From Chitinophaga pinensis (lineage in GTDB: Bacteria; Bacteroidota; Bacteroidia; UKL13-3), in NCBI GenBank assembly GCA_945870425.1, contig CAMBSD010000001.1:248001-312000 (forward strand): DNA of 64,000 nucleotides, written 5' to 3'. Position 1 is the first letter of the stretch. Every line of letters begins with the position of its first letter. The notes beneath the pieces are model-generated. The model saw only the letters and a program-made list of their open reading frames with translations. It ran no database searches and was not told the origin of the DNA. This document shows, piece after piece, positions 28,263-37,395 of this stretch. Both the position numbers and the translations under genes were made by a program.

Positions 28263-29051
28263 CTATAAGTCCATTGCATTGGAAATTAATTCTGCAATAT
28301 CAAGCACTTGTATCTCTTGCTCTTTGTTGTGATGCTTTACTCCATCTCTTAGCATGGTCATGCAAAATGGGCAAGCAGCAGCTACCACAGAAGGATTGGT
28401 TTCTAGGGCATCATCCATTCTTTCGAGATTTACCTCTTTGGTGCCTTGCTCTGCATCTTTAAACATTTGAGCTCCACCTGCACCGCAGCATAAGCCATTT
28501 GCTTTGCTTCTTTTCATTTCCACCAATTCAGCATCCAATTTTTCTATGACTTCACGAGGTGCTTCAAAAATATTATTAGCTCTGCCTAAATAGCAGCTAT
28601 CATGGTAAGTAATGCGTTGGCCTTTGAAGGCACCCCCTTTAATAGCTATTTTACCCTCGTTTAAGAGTTTATTAATAAGCGTAGTATGATGCAACACTTC
28701 ATACGAGCCACCCAACTCAGGGTATTCGTTTTTAATGGTATTGAAACAATGGGGGCAAGCAGTTACAATTTTTTTGATATTGTAGGCATTTAACGTTGTA
28801 ATGTTTTGCATAGCAAGCATTTGGTAAAGGAATTCATTCCCAGCGCGCTTTGCTGGATCACCTGTACAAGCCTCTTCAGTTCCTAAAATGGCGAACTTAA
28901 TACCTGCTGCATGCAAAATTTTGGCTACAGCTTTGGTGATTTTCTGCGCCCTTTCGTCAAAACTTCCTGCGCATCCTACCCAAAACAAAATTTCGGCATT
29001 CTCCCCTGCTGATGTCATTTCAGCTATGGTACGAACTTTAAATTCAGTCAT
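28263..29051 (-). CDS. CCG-domain Fe-S protein
   Basis: 262 residues from the ATG at 29049-29051 (an upstream start at 29114 adds a non-conserved leader). Two CCG-type cysteine modules are visible: WVGCAG in the N-terminal half, SCYLGR and CCGAGGAQMF in the C-terminal half, with ACPFCMTML. Such modules bind unusual [4Fe-4S] clusters in heterodisulfide-reductase HdrB, LutA and GlpC-like subunits. Here it is a soluble stand-alone protein, so it probably belongs to a flavin/Fe-S oxidoreductase whose other subunits are elsewhere. Linked by 2 bp to the outer-membrane barrel gene. Confidence 0.78.
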   Translation of the reverse strand: MTEFKVRTIAEMTSAGENAEILFWVGCAGSFDERAQKITKAVAKILHAAGIKFAILGTEEACTGDPAKRAGNEFLYQMLAMQNITTLNAYNIKKIVTACPHCFNTIKNEYPELGGSYEVLHHTTLINKLLNEGKIAIKGGAFKGQRITYHDSCYLGRANNIFEAPREVIEKLDAELVEMKRSKANGLCCGAGGAQMFKDAEQGTKEVNLERMDDALETNPSVVAAACPFCMTMLRDGVKHHNKEQEIQVLDIAELISNAMDL

Positions 29052-29306
29052 AAAAATGATAATATTCGAAGGCAATTTAAGAAAACTGAGAGAAAAGAAA
29101 AATCTAAGTTTCAAAGTACCAATAATCTGTTCTTTATTTATTTTTTAAATGTTGATGTTCTTATAAATCTCTTTTTAAAATCGAGTAGAAAAACCTAATT
29201 GAAAGGCTTAAAATTGGAAAATTTCCTCCTCAAACGGGCTCTATTTACACAAAATAGTAGCAGAAAAACATCATTTTAAAAAACTATAAATCAATATTTT
29301 ATATTA

Positions 29307-29331
29307 TGTAGTAGTAGTCTTGTAGTAGTAG
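29307..29331. promoter_or_regulatory. Tandem direct repeat, putative operator of the glucan regulon
   Basis: TGTAGTAGTAGT at 29307-29318 and TGTAGTAGTAG at 29321-29331, exactly 14 bp start to start, 131 bp before the ATG at 29438. A related pair with the same 14-bp period stands 121 bp before the operon starting at 37517. Both precede a promoter-like element by 93-95 bp. Confidence 0.55.
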
Positions 29332-29379
29332 CTTGTGTAATATTTCTTACTAGTGAAAACAATGAAGGGGCATGTAAAA

Positions 29380-29409
29380 TTGTAACTTATATTTATGTAC
29401 TTATGTTTA
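29380..29409 (+). promoter_or_regulatory. Bacteroidota-type promoter before the 1204-residue secreted protein
   Basis: TTG at 29380-29382 and TATGTTTA at 29402-29409, separated by 19 bp, match the Bacteroidota -33 TTTG and -7 TAnnTTTG pattern. The -7 ends 28 bp before the ATG at 29438. Confidence 0.5.
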
Positions 29410-29437
29410 CATCAATAAACCAAAAATAAAATAAAAT

Positions 29438-32400
29438 ATGAAATCATTTAGACATTTACAATTTTTCATTTTGCTGTTCTTTTCAGCACAATTGATTTAT
29501 GGACAAACGAGTTTGCCCATAAACTTCGACAGTGTTGGTTTTACATACGTCTTCACAGATTTTGGTGGCGGGTCAACATCTGTTGCTACCGACCCAGTTT
29601 CTGGTGCTAATAAAGTGGCCAAAACTAATAAGCCGGCAGGAGCGCAGTCTTGGGCTGGTGTTACCATTGGTGGTGCTGCCTCAACAATTGGATTTAATTC
29701 ATCTATTCCTTTTGCAAGCAATGCTACCAAGGTTTCGGTTATGATGTATTCTCCTGACAGCGGAATTGTAGTGAAACTTAAAGTGGAAGACGCTACAAAT
29801 AATCAAATTAGCTGTGAGGCGGATGTGAAAACTAAGAAAGCAAATGCATGGGATACCTTGGTTTTTGATTTTGCAAATGGAACTCCCACTTTAAATCTTT
29901 CTAACTCTTACAAGAAAATGTCAATTTTCTTCAATTTTGGTGTTGATGGAAATACCGCTGGTAACAAAGATTACTATTTTGATGAGGTGATGATGCTACC
30001 CCCTTCTGCTCCGGTTGTTTCAAATGTTACTTTTAGTGTTGATATGAGCAAATATGGCGCTGTGAATGGTACCGTATATGTGAATGGGAATTTTAACTCT
30101 TGGTGCGGTTCGTGTAATCCAATGGTTAAAGGAACTCAAGATACCAATGTTTGGACTGTAGCATTGCCTATTACAAATGGCCCTATGGAATTTAAATATA
30201 CCATTAATGGTTGGAATATTGACGAGAAATTAACCTCTGGAACTTCTTGTACCATAACCGCAGGTGGTTTTACTAACCGTTCATATAATGTTTCTTCAAA
30301 TGTGACTTTGCCAACAGTGTGTTGGGAGTCTTGTGTGGGATGCAATACTATTGTGCTAGCAAAAGTAAGTTTGCCTATCTATTTTGATTCTACAAATGTA
30401 GATTACTCGCTTGCGGATTTTGGCGGTAATGCAAGTTCAATAGTTGCTGACCCAGGCAATGCCAATAACAAAGTCGTTAAAGTAATTAAAACTGCTTCTG
30501 CTGCCGATTGGGCTGGTACAACAATTGGAAACACAGGTTTTGCAAGCGCCATTCCGTTTGCTGCAAATAGAAATGTTATTAAAATGAGAGTGTATTCTCC
30601 AGCTGTAGGCATGAAGGTGAAATTGAAAACTGAAGATGTTTCTGATCCAACTAAAAGCGTTGAAACCGATACTTTTACTACTGTCGCAAATACATGGGAA
30701 ACTTTAACGTTTAATTTTGCAAATCAATCAAACGGCACTGCCGCAATAAACTATGGTTACAGTTTCAAAAAATTATCAGCTTTCTTCAATTTTGGTGTTG
30801 ATGGTGCAACTGCGGGTGAGAAAATATTTTATTTCGATAATATTGAATTAGCTCCTCCAACTCCAGCAAATGTTACATTTAATGTAAACATGAAAAAGTA
30901 TGGTGCTGTAAATGGTACTGTGTATGTCAATGGTACATTTAATAGCTGGTGTGGTTCGTGTAACCCAATGGTTAAAGGAACTGTTGACACAAACATTTGG
31001 TCAGTAACTTTGCCAATAAATAATGGTGCAATGGAGTATAAGTTTACCATTAATGGCTGGGATATTGATGAAAAACTAGCAGCAGGTAGCTCTTGTACTG
31101 TTACTAGCGGTGGTTTTACCAATCGTTCATATAACGTTACTTCAAATGTTAATTTGCCTGTGATTTGCTGGGAGTCATGTGCCAATTGTGTGATTGTAAA
31201 TCCAAATGCTTTGAACATGCCTGTTTCTTTTGAAAGCACTACTTTAAACTATGGCTTAACTGATTTTGAAGGTAATGCAAGTTCAATCGTTGCTGATCCT
31301 TTAAACTCATCAAATAAAGCTTGTAAAGTTATTAAGTCTAATTCGGCCAAACCATGGGCTGGAACTACTATTGGTGGTACTATTGGTTTTGATAACCAAA
31401 TTCCTTTTGTAGCTTCAACTGATACAAAAATCAGCATGAGGGTATACTCTCCAAACGCAGGTATTAAAGTAAGAATGAAAGTAGAAGACCCTAACGATGC
31501 TGGAAAGAGTGTTGAAACAGAAGCAACAACTACAATTGCCAACAATTGGGAAGTATTGGTTTTTGATTTTGCTAACGAAGCCAATGGAACAGCTAAAATC
31601 AACTATACATACGTATACAAAAAGTTAACTATGTTCTTCAACTTTGGTACTGATGGTGCCACTGCTGGTGAAAAAATTTATTATTTTGATGATGTAACTT
31701 TTGGTACTTTGGCCAATACCGTATCTTCAAAAGTGAAGGTTAAATTTACAGTTGATACCAAAAATTTACCAATGGCACCTGGTGATACCATTACCTTGAA
31801 TGGCACATTTAACAATTGGTGTGGTGATTGTGCTAAAATGACCAATCTGCCAGGAACCAAAATGTGGACTACAACAGTTGAATTAGATTCAAATACTGAG
31901 TACGAATACAAATACGTAATAGGTGCTTGGAAATCCTCAGAAAACTTAAGTTCAAGCTTAACCGCTTGTACAAAAACTACAGGTAATTTCACAAATCGTC
32001 TATACAAAACTGGTAAAACAAATGATTCGATTCCTATGGTATGTTGGGAAAGTTGCTCGTCATGCGGAAATACCGGTGGACCAAGCAAAACCTACCTTAC
32101 TTTCAGAGTTGATATGAGTAAAAACAAACCTGCTGCTGGTGATACGGTAACTTTGAATGGTACTTTTAACAATTGGTGTGGTGCTTGTACGCCAATGACT
32201 AAAGTGGGTACAACGGATGTATGGTCTGCAACAGTTTTATTAAATCAAGATTCATCTTACGATTACAAATACGTAATAGGTGCTTGGAAATCACAAGAAA
32301 CATTGAAAGAAGGTTCAGTGTGTACTACTACCAAATCTGGTTTTACAAACAGAACAGTTGTGGTAAATAAATTGAATGATACCCTTCCCATAGTGTGTTG

Positions 32401-33052
32401 GGAAAGTTGTGTAAGCTGTCAAAATACAGCACCTAAAACCAAAGTTACCTTTAAGGTTAACATGAAAAACTACCTTGACGATAGTCTTGCTATCAAAGGT
32501 GTAACATTAAATGGTAGCTTCAACGGATGGTGTGGTAATTGTACTCCAATGACTTTAATAGGAAGCAATATTTATGCTACAACTTTGACTTTAGATACAG
32601 GTTCTTACGATTTCAAATTCACTGTGGGTAATTGGTTAGACCAAGAGCAATTCAGTCCATCTGATCCTTGTACTAAAACTGTAGGAAACTTCACAAATAG
32701 AAATGTGGTAATAAAAGATACAGCAGCTTTAATCGTAGGTACCTATTGCTGGAACACTTGCAACAAGTGTGAAGCAGTGGGAAGTGTTGCTGAAGCTGAA
32801 TTAAACAATGTGAAAGTATATCCTAATCCAGTTTCAGGTGCTTTGTTTGTCGATTTGGGTCAGATATCTGAAGTAGGAACTAAACTATATGTTTACAATA
32901 TGTTAGGCGAACAAATGAATGTTAAATCTAACAACGTAAACCCTGGTACAGGAACCATCAGCTTAGATACCCATGGTTTAAAACAAGGTGTTTATCTTTT
33001 GAAAATCGAATCAGATAACGTAATTAAAACAATTAAATTCCAAGTGAATTAG
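29438..33052 (+). CDS. Secreted multi-module carbohydrate-binding-type protein with T9SS signal
   Basis: 1204 residues; signal peptide ends near LIYGQ. Two module types alternate. Module A is a beta-sandwich of about 165 residues (three copies, near residues 28-190, 310-475 and 595-760) ending FNFGVDGxTAG..YYFD. Module B is about 105 residues (five copies, from near 197, 480, 765, 885 and 1003) with NGxFNxWCGxC, a second Cys, FTNRxY and CWESCxxC, resembling starch/glycan-recognition sandwiches. The order is A-B-A-B-A-B-B-B, then a C-terminal T9SS sorting domain from VKVYPNPVSG (about residue 1120). Conserved cysteines suggest disulfides. No catalytic motif is seen. The shared operator ties it to the beta-glucan operon; a surface glycan-binding or scaffolding role is inferred. 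Confidence 0.8.
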   Translation: MKSFRHLQFFILLFFSAQLIYGQTSLPINFDSVGFTYVFTDFGGGSTSVATDPVSGANKVAKTNKPAGAQSWAGVTIGGAASTIGFNSSIPFASNATKVSVMMYSPDSGIVVKLKVEDATNNQISCEADVKTKKANAWDTLVFDFANGTPTLNLSNSYKKMSIFFNFGVDGNTAGNKDYYFDEVMMLPPSAPVVSNVTFSVDMSKYGAVNGTVYVNGNFNSWCGSCNPMVKGTQDTNVWTVALPITNGPMEFKYTINGWNIDEKLTSGTSCTITAGGFTNRSYNVSSNVTLPTVCWESCVGCNTIVLAKVSLPIYFDSTNVDYSLADFGGNASSIVADPGNANNKVVKVIKTASAADWAGTTIGNTGFASAIPFAANRNVIKMRVYSPAVGMKVKLKTEDVSDPTKSVETDTFTTVANTWETLTFNFANQSNGTAAINYGYSFKKLSAFFNFGVDGATAGEKIFYFDNIELAPPTPANVTFNVNMKKYGAVNGTVYVNGTFNSWCGSCNPMVKGTVDTNIWSVTLPINNGAMEYKFTINGWDIDEKLAAGSSCTVTSGGFTNRSYNVTSNVNLPVICWESCANCVIVNPNALNMPVSFESTTLNYGLTDFEGNASSIVADPLNSSNKACKVIKSNSAKPWAGTTIGGTIGFDNQIPFVASTDTKISMRVYSPNAGIKVRMKVEDPNDAGKSVETEATTTIANNWEVLVFDFANEANGTAKINYTYVYKKLTMFFNFGTDGATAGEKIYYFDDVTFGTLANTVSSKVKVKFTVDTKNLPMAPGDTITLNGTFNNWCGDCAKMTNLPGTKMWTTTVELDSNTEYEYKYVIGAWKSSENLSSSLTACTKTTGNFTNRLYKTGKTNDSIPMVCWESCSSCGNTGGPSKTYLTFRVDMSKNKPAAGDTVTLNGTFNNWCGACTPMTKVGTTDVWSATVLLNQDSSYDYKYVIGAWKSQETLKEGSVCTTTKSGFTNRTVVVNKLNDTLPIVCWESCVSCQNTAPKTKVTFKVNMKNYLDDSLAIKGVTLNGSFNGWCGNCTPMTLIGSNIYATTLTLDTGSYDFKFTVGNWLDQEQFSPSDPCTKTVGNFTNRNVVIKDTAALIVGTYCWNTCNKCEAVGSVAEAELNNVKVYPNPVSGALFVDLGQISEVGTKLYVYNMLGEQMNVKSNNVNPGTGTISLDTHGLKQGVYLLKIESDNVIKTIKFQVN

Positions 33053-33074
33053 ATTTAAGTGATTTTTATATATT

Positions 33075-33108
33075 GGAAAGAGGCCGGAGAAATCTGGCCT
33101 TTTTCCTT
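33075..33108. terminator. Strong hairpin terminator after the modular secreted gene
   Basis: AGGCCGGA-GAAA-TCTGGCCT stem at 33081-33100 with a GNRA tetraloop, extended on both sides by GGAAAG/TTTTCC pairing, then T-rich DNA. The stop codon is at 33052. Confidence 0.87.
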
Positions 33109-33181
33109 TTAAAAATATTGCTAATTTTGGCTTTTGAATTGCATACCAGATGTGCATTGCATAAACTTGAACATACCATAG

Positions 33182-33967
33182 ATGCTAGGCTTGAGAAAAG
33201 TTACCATTACACGATATATCACTCCTTTGCGAGAAGGAGGTTCTTTGCCTGCCTTGGCCGAAGGTGATGATGATTTTAAATATGTGCTTAAATTTAATGG
33301 AACTGGGCATGGCCCCAAGGTACTTATTGCAGAACTACTTGGTGGTGAAATAGCCCGTGCCATTAGCTTGAAGGTACCTGAATTGGTGTTTGCAGATTTG
33401 CACGAAGCATTTGGACAAACCGAAGCTGATGAAGAAATTCAAGATTTGTTAAAGGCCAGCAAAGGCTTGAATTTAGCACTACATTTCCTTTCAGGGGCTA
33501 TCAATTTCGACCCTGTGGTGAAGACGATTGAAGCAGAACTTGCCTCTCAAATTGTCTGGCTAGATGCCTTTATTACCAATGTTGATCGCACTTTTAGAAA
33601 TACCAATATGCTGCTATGGAACAGAGAACTTTGGTTAATAGATCATGGCGCTTGTCTGTATTTCCATCATGGGGGAACTGATTGGGAAGCTGCTAGTAAA
33701 ACACCTTTTGCTACTATTAAAACGCACGTACTTTTGCCGCAAGCCAGTCTGCTAACCCAGGTTGATGCAGAAATAAAGCAAGTATTGACTCCCGAGAAAT
33801 TGACCGAGATAGTTAATTTAATCCCAAATGAGTGGCTTGTGTGGAGCGATTCTGATAAATCACCAGATGAATTGCGAGCCATGTATTTGAACTTTTTTCT
33901 TGCCAGATTGAACAACACCGAATTATTTATTAATGAAGCCCAACATGCAAGAGAGACACTTATATGA
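33182..33967 (+). CDS. HipA-like kinase family protein
   Basis: 261 residues. The C-terminal half carries a kinase-like active-site loop: WLDAFITNVDRTFRNTNMLLW (residues about 126-146) resembles the HipA catalytic D-x-x-x-N-x-D-R-x-x-R-N stretch, followed by LIDHGACLYFHHG (152-164), equivalent to the metal-binding Asp motif. It is shorter than HipA (about 440 residues) and lacks the N-terminal subdomain. It overlaps the DUF3037 gene by 35 bp. The pair is recurrent in bacteria but I know of no settled function; no HipB-like HTH antitoxin is adjacent. Confidence 0.77.
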   Translation: MLGLRKVTITRYITPLREGGSLPALAEGDDDFKYVLKFNGTGHGPKVLIAELLGGEIARAISLKVPELVFADLHEAFGQTEADEEIQDLLKASKGLNLALHFLSGAINFDPVVKTIEAELASQIVWLDAFITNVDRTFRNTNMLLWNRELWLIDHGACLYFHHGGTDWEAASKTPFATIKTHVLLPQASLLTQVDAEIKQVLTPEKLTEIVNLIPNEWLVWSDSDKSPDELRAMYLNFFLARLNNTELFINEAQHARETLI

Positions 33968-34328
33968 GTATTCTGTAATTCGGGTCTTGCCAATTGTTGA
34001 GCGAGAAGAATTTATCAATGTGGGCATCATTTTGTTTTGCAAAAAAGAAGCTTTCATAAAGGTGCATTATGCTTTAGATGCAGCAAAATTGCAATCCTTT
34101 TCAAAAGACATAGATGTGGAGCAAATCGAAAAAAACCTCCAATCATTGACTAAGATAGCATATGGAGAAAAGAGCTGCGGTCCTATAGCTGTGTTGGATG
34201 TTCCATCAAGATTCAGATGGCTTACGGCTGTAAGGAGTTCAGCCATTCAGCTTTCTAGGCCACACCCAGGTATGTGTAGCGACTTGGAAATGACGGCAAG
34301 ACGTTTATTTGAGGAGTTGGTTTTATAA
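33933..34328 (+). CDS. DUF3037 protein
   Basis: 131 residues opening with MKPNMQERHLYEYSVIRVLP; the run EYSVIRVLPIVEREEFINVGIILF is characteristic of DUF3037. An alternative start is the ATG at 33945. The gene begins inside the end of the HipA-like kinase gene (35-bp overlap), so expression is coupled. Soluble, no signal peptide. Function unknown; the constant pairing with a HipA-like kinase suggests a partner or substrate. Confidence 0.85.
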   Translation: MKPNMQERHLYEYSVIRVLPIVEREEFINVGIILFCKKEAFIKVHYALDAAKLQSFSKDIDVEQIEKNLQSLTKIAYGEKSCGPIAVLDVPSRFRWLTAVRSSAIQLSRPHPGMCSDLEMTARRLFEELVL

Positions 34329-34342
34329 GGGAGTTAGATATT

Positions 34343-34364
34343 ACAAAGTTAAAAACTTTGTTTA
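34343..34364 (+). terminator. Terminator-like hairpin after DUF3037
   Basis: ACAAAGTT-AAA-AACTTTGT perfect 8-bp stem starting 14 bp after the stop; the following T-run is broken (TTTACTT). Confidence 0.55.
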
Positions 34365-34369
34365 CTTAT

Positions 34370-34413
34370 CCTCACAAGTGACGCTGCGCTTAACACTTGC
34401 AAGAGCTGCGAGG
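34370..34413. repeat. Nested inverted-repeat element
   Basis: CCTC/GAGG outer arms enclose CAAGTG/CACTTG inner arms, with GCTGCG and its near copy AGCTGCG in the loops. It lies between the convergent DUF3037 gene and the regulator gene. It resembles a REP-type element but was not matched to other copies in this window. Confidence 0.35.
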
Positions 34414-34430
34414 CCTTTTGTAAATTATAA

Positions 34431-37316
34431 TTACAACCTAGATAGGTAATCAGTAAGATTGGTGCCATTGTCTAGCTCCATTTTCTTGCGCAAACGATAC
34501 CTACTAATTTCAACACCCCTCACCGAAATATTGAGTATGCTAGCAATCTCTTTGGTAGATAAATTCATTCGCAAATAGGCGCACATCTTGATATCATTGG
34601 CTGAAAGCACGGGGAATTTGGCCTTTAAACTTTGGGTAAAGCTTTCATGAATATTATTAAAATACAATTCAAATTTTTCCCAATCCTTGTCAATCAGTGT
34701 GTCTTTGTCAATGTCTTTAATAAGCTCACTGATTTCAGGCTTTATTTTAGGGTCATTACTGATCTGAGAGATTCGTTTCAATTTCTCTTTAATTGATAAT
34801 AGCTTTTCGCTTTTCTGAACAATATGCATGGTACTTGAAGCCAATTCTTTACCTTGGTGTTCCAATTCCCTTTGCAATTGTTGGTTCTTCAGTTCTATTA
34901 GTTCTTTTTCTTGCTTTTCTTTCTCAAGCCTTAGCTGCTCGGTTTGTTGCTTAAAATGATCATCTTTAGCTGCTATCACTCTTGATGCTTTTTTTCTCAC
35001 CAACATTTGTGGGTAGAAACCAATCACTAATACAGCTATCAAAGCTAATATAGAATAAAAAACCTTGGCTAATGGGGTCCAATACCAAGGAGCGGGAATA
35101 TGAATTTTTACGAGCATTTCGGGCCCTTCAAGTGACATACATTTGGCTTTTACCCTAAGGGTATAATCCCCATAAGACAAACGGCTAAACTCTCTGGTAC
35201 TGGTGGTTTTCCATGCCGACCATGATTTGTCCCACCCTTCGAGATAACTTGAAAACAATACATCTTTATAAAAATAGGCATTAGGTGAGCTAAACGAAAA
35301 CTCAACCGAGCGGTCATTCATATCAATTTCAGACGAGCTTGAGTTCAGGTATTTGTAGTACACCGAGTCTAAAGCACTAAGCGAATTAACCGATGTAATA
35401 AGCACACTTGGTGATTGCTGCTTGAATTTTTTTATTTGTAGTAAATCAATGCTAACAAAACCTGATTCAACACCAATAAACAAATTGCCATTACTGCACT
35501 CGTTTAAAAACTCAAATCCACCCACTAAATTTTGGTCTAGCTTGGGCAGTTTTACTTTTGAATAGGTATAATCCACTCCATTGTAACTAGGCCTTAAATA
35601 GCCCATTTCTTGGCTGCTGATGAACCATATATTGCCATTTTTTCCATTAATGATGCGTTTGTAGGCAATGCTCGTATCAAGCAAAGTAGCAAAGGTTTTT
35701 GACAACTCAAATTTATCCAGGTCGCTGCGGTATTTATAAATGCCTTTTTCAGTGGCGAAACAAACTCCCATATCGGTACTAAAAACATAGTTTTCGGTTT
35801 CATTGGGAAGACCGTCTTTTGTGCCATATAGCCTCACTTGCTTGATGCCCTGCATGTCATCATCTAATTTGATTTTATAGAGACCTTTATAAGGATGGCC
35901 CACCCACAAATTTCCTACTTCATCTTGTTCAATAAATCGGCTCGATTCCTTAAATCGTGCCAATTTGTTAGATAAAACCAACGAATTGTTTTCCCATTTA
36001 AAAACACTAAGCCCATTGTATGTTCCCATGATGAAATAGCCGGGATGTTTTTCATCGTTAATAATCTTCCAACAACCTCTTGTGTCACTTATTTTATTGG
36101 CCACAAGGCCATTTACTTCAAACAAACCTTCGTGGTGACAAACAAATAGTTTTGAATTAATCACTTGTGTATTCCATACTTGACCTTCTGTGTTGCTCAC
36201 AAGTTGAAAGGCATCTGAATTGTTATTGTTTTTATCCCTGCAGTATAAGCCATTGTTGGTTCCAAAGTAGTAGTAGTTGTTAAACTCGGTCATGGTATAG
36301 CCAGTTCCTTTCAACAACCCATCGGGCAATAGATATCCAAAAGGGTAGTTTAATCGCACCAAGTCTATGCCATTGTCTAGGCCAAGCCAAACATTGTTAT
36401 TCCTGTCTTTAAACAAAGAGAGTACGTTATTATTCTGTAGGCCATCCTTTATGCTGATGTTGTTTACGATTCTGCCACTGCTATCTAAGAAATAAATGCC
36501 TGCGCGGTTACTGGCCAACACATAATAATTACCGTAGGTACAGGCTCTGTATATTCTATTATTTTTCAGGGAGCTTTCGTCTTTATCTGATTTTACAACT
36601 GTATTACCTCTTAGAAAGTAAATGCCATTTTTATAGGTGGTAATGAGCAAATCATTTTTGCCGGAAGGCAGTAATGAAGAAATGTCCAATTTTGTATCAG
36701 AAATCAGTGCTTTGAATTGGTTCGATTTTAACTCAAATACACTTCCATTCATATCTGTAAGGAGTAGCCTTTTGCCAACTTTAAACATATATTCAAGTAG
36801 GTTGGCTGAGGGGCTTTGCAAGCTCATTTTTTGGCCATCATAAGCAAATACATATCGACTTGTTTGAAAATAGATTTTATTATTTTGTTCCTCTATGCTC
36901 CATACATCTTCAAATCCTTTGAAATCAGAGGGAAGAAGCTGCGCCAAAGATTCAAAACGAAGGGAACCATTCTTCTCAAAAATAAAATACCCCAATTCAT
37001 TCTGTCCGCCCACATATATCCGATTGCTTGCATTGTCATAATACACTGATCTAAGAATGGTGTTTTTGGGCAGCGGGTGAAGGCTATATTGTTTACCATC
37101 AAATATAAGTAGGCCGTCATTATTGGCAAAAAACACCAAGCCATTATCTGATTCACAAATATCCCATGTTTGTGTCCCCCCGTTATAATTTTGTTTCGGG
37201 TAGTTTTTTACCATAGGTATAGAAGTCATGTTTTGGGCCATCATTTTGTCATGGCATAAACTTCCTAAACCAAAAATTAGAGCAAATATGATTGAATATG
37301 TAAAATTTTTTGGCAT
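34431..37316 (-). CDS. Membrane sensor/LuxR regulator with two-component-propeller and Y_Y_Y domains
   Basis: 961 residues. A signal peptide (to about 28) precedes a long periplasmic region with recurring two-component regulator propeller motifs (for example NNVWLGLDNGIDLVR and GNLWVGHPYKGLYKI). A Y_Y_Y domain follows (about 665-735), then a transmembrane helix (about 742-768), a Gln/Glu/Lys-rich coiled coil (about 780-835) and a C-terminal LuxR-type HTH (about 895-961, with LSTKEIASILNISVRGVEISRYRLRKKM). No kinase or receiver domain is present, so the periplasmic signal is passed straight to a DNA-binding domain. It is divergent from the seven-gene glucan operon with 200 bp between, and its likely DNA site lies in that gap. 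Confidence 0.85.
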   Translation of the reverse strand: MPKNFTYSIIFALIFGLGSLCHDKMMAQNMTSIPMVKNYPKQNYNGGTQTWDICESDNGLVFFANNDGLLIFDGKQYSLHPLPKNTILRSVYYDNASNRIYVGGQNELGYFIFEKNGSLRFESLAQLLPSDFKGFEDVWSIEEQNNKIYFQTSRYVFAYDGQKMSLQSPSANLLEYMFKVGKRLLLTDMNGSVFELKSNQFKALISDTKLDISSLLPSGKNDLLITTYKNGIYFLRGNTVVKSDKDESSLKNNRIYRACTYGNYYVLASNRAGIYFLDSSGRIVNNISIKDGLQNNNVLSLFKDRNNNVWLGLDNGIDLVRLNYPFGYLLPDGLLKGTGYTMTEFNNYYYFGTNNGLYCRDKNNNNSDAFQLVSNTEGQVWNTQVINSKLFVCHHEGLFEVNGLVANKISDTRGCWKIINDEKHPGYFIMGTYNGLSVFKWENNSLVLSNKLARFKESSRFIEQDEVGNLWVGHPYKGLYKIKLDDDMQGIKQVRLYGTKDGLPNETENYVFSTDMGVCFATEKGIYKYRSDLDKFELSKTFATLLDTSIAYKRIINGKNGNIWFISSQEMGYLRPSYNGVDYTYSKVKLPKLDQNLVGGFEFLNECSNGNLFIGVESGFVSIDLLQIKKFKQQSPSVLITSVNSLSALDSVYYKYLNSSSSEIDMNDRSVEFSFSSPNAYFYKDVLFSSYLEGWDKSWSAWKTTSTREFSRLSYGDYTLRVKAKCMSLEGPEMLVKIHIPAPWYWTPLAKVFYSILALIAVLVIGFYPQMLVRKKASRVIAAKDDHFKQQTEQLRLEKEKQEKELIELKNQQLQRELEHQGKELASSTMHIVQKSEKLLSIKEKLKRISQISNDPKIKPEISELIKDIDKDTLIDKDWEKFELYFNNIHESFTQSLKAKFPVLSANDIKMCAYLRMNLSTKEIASILNISVRGVEISRYRLRKKMELDNGTNLTDYLSRL

Positions 37317-37395
37317 TCTATTCGCTCAAAAATACAATTTTTTTTGATTTGACAAACCTAAGCAAACAATTTATTTTCAATTATTTGCAATTTAT

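Noticed and set aside
31681-32088. Long antisense ORF inside the modular secreted gene
   Set aside because: Shadow of a repetitive coding region; no start context or motif, and the sense frame has clear domains.
33073-33267. Short plus-strand ORF overlapping the kinase start
   Set aside because: It runs through the terminator hairpin and the kinase 5' end in another frame; composition is not protein-like.
36262-36277. GTAGTAGTAG run matching the operator repeat
   Set aside because: It lies in the coding frame of the regulator (a Tyr-rich stretch), lacks the second unit at 14 bp and is not before a gene.
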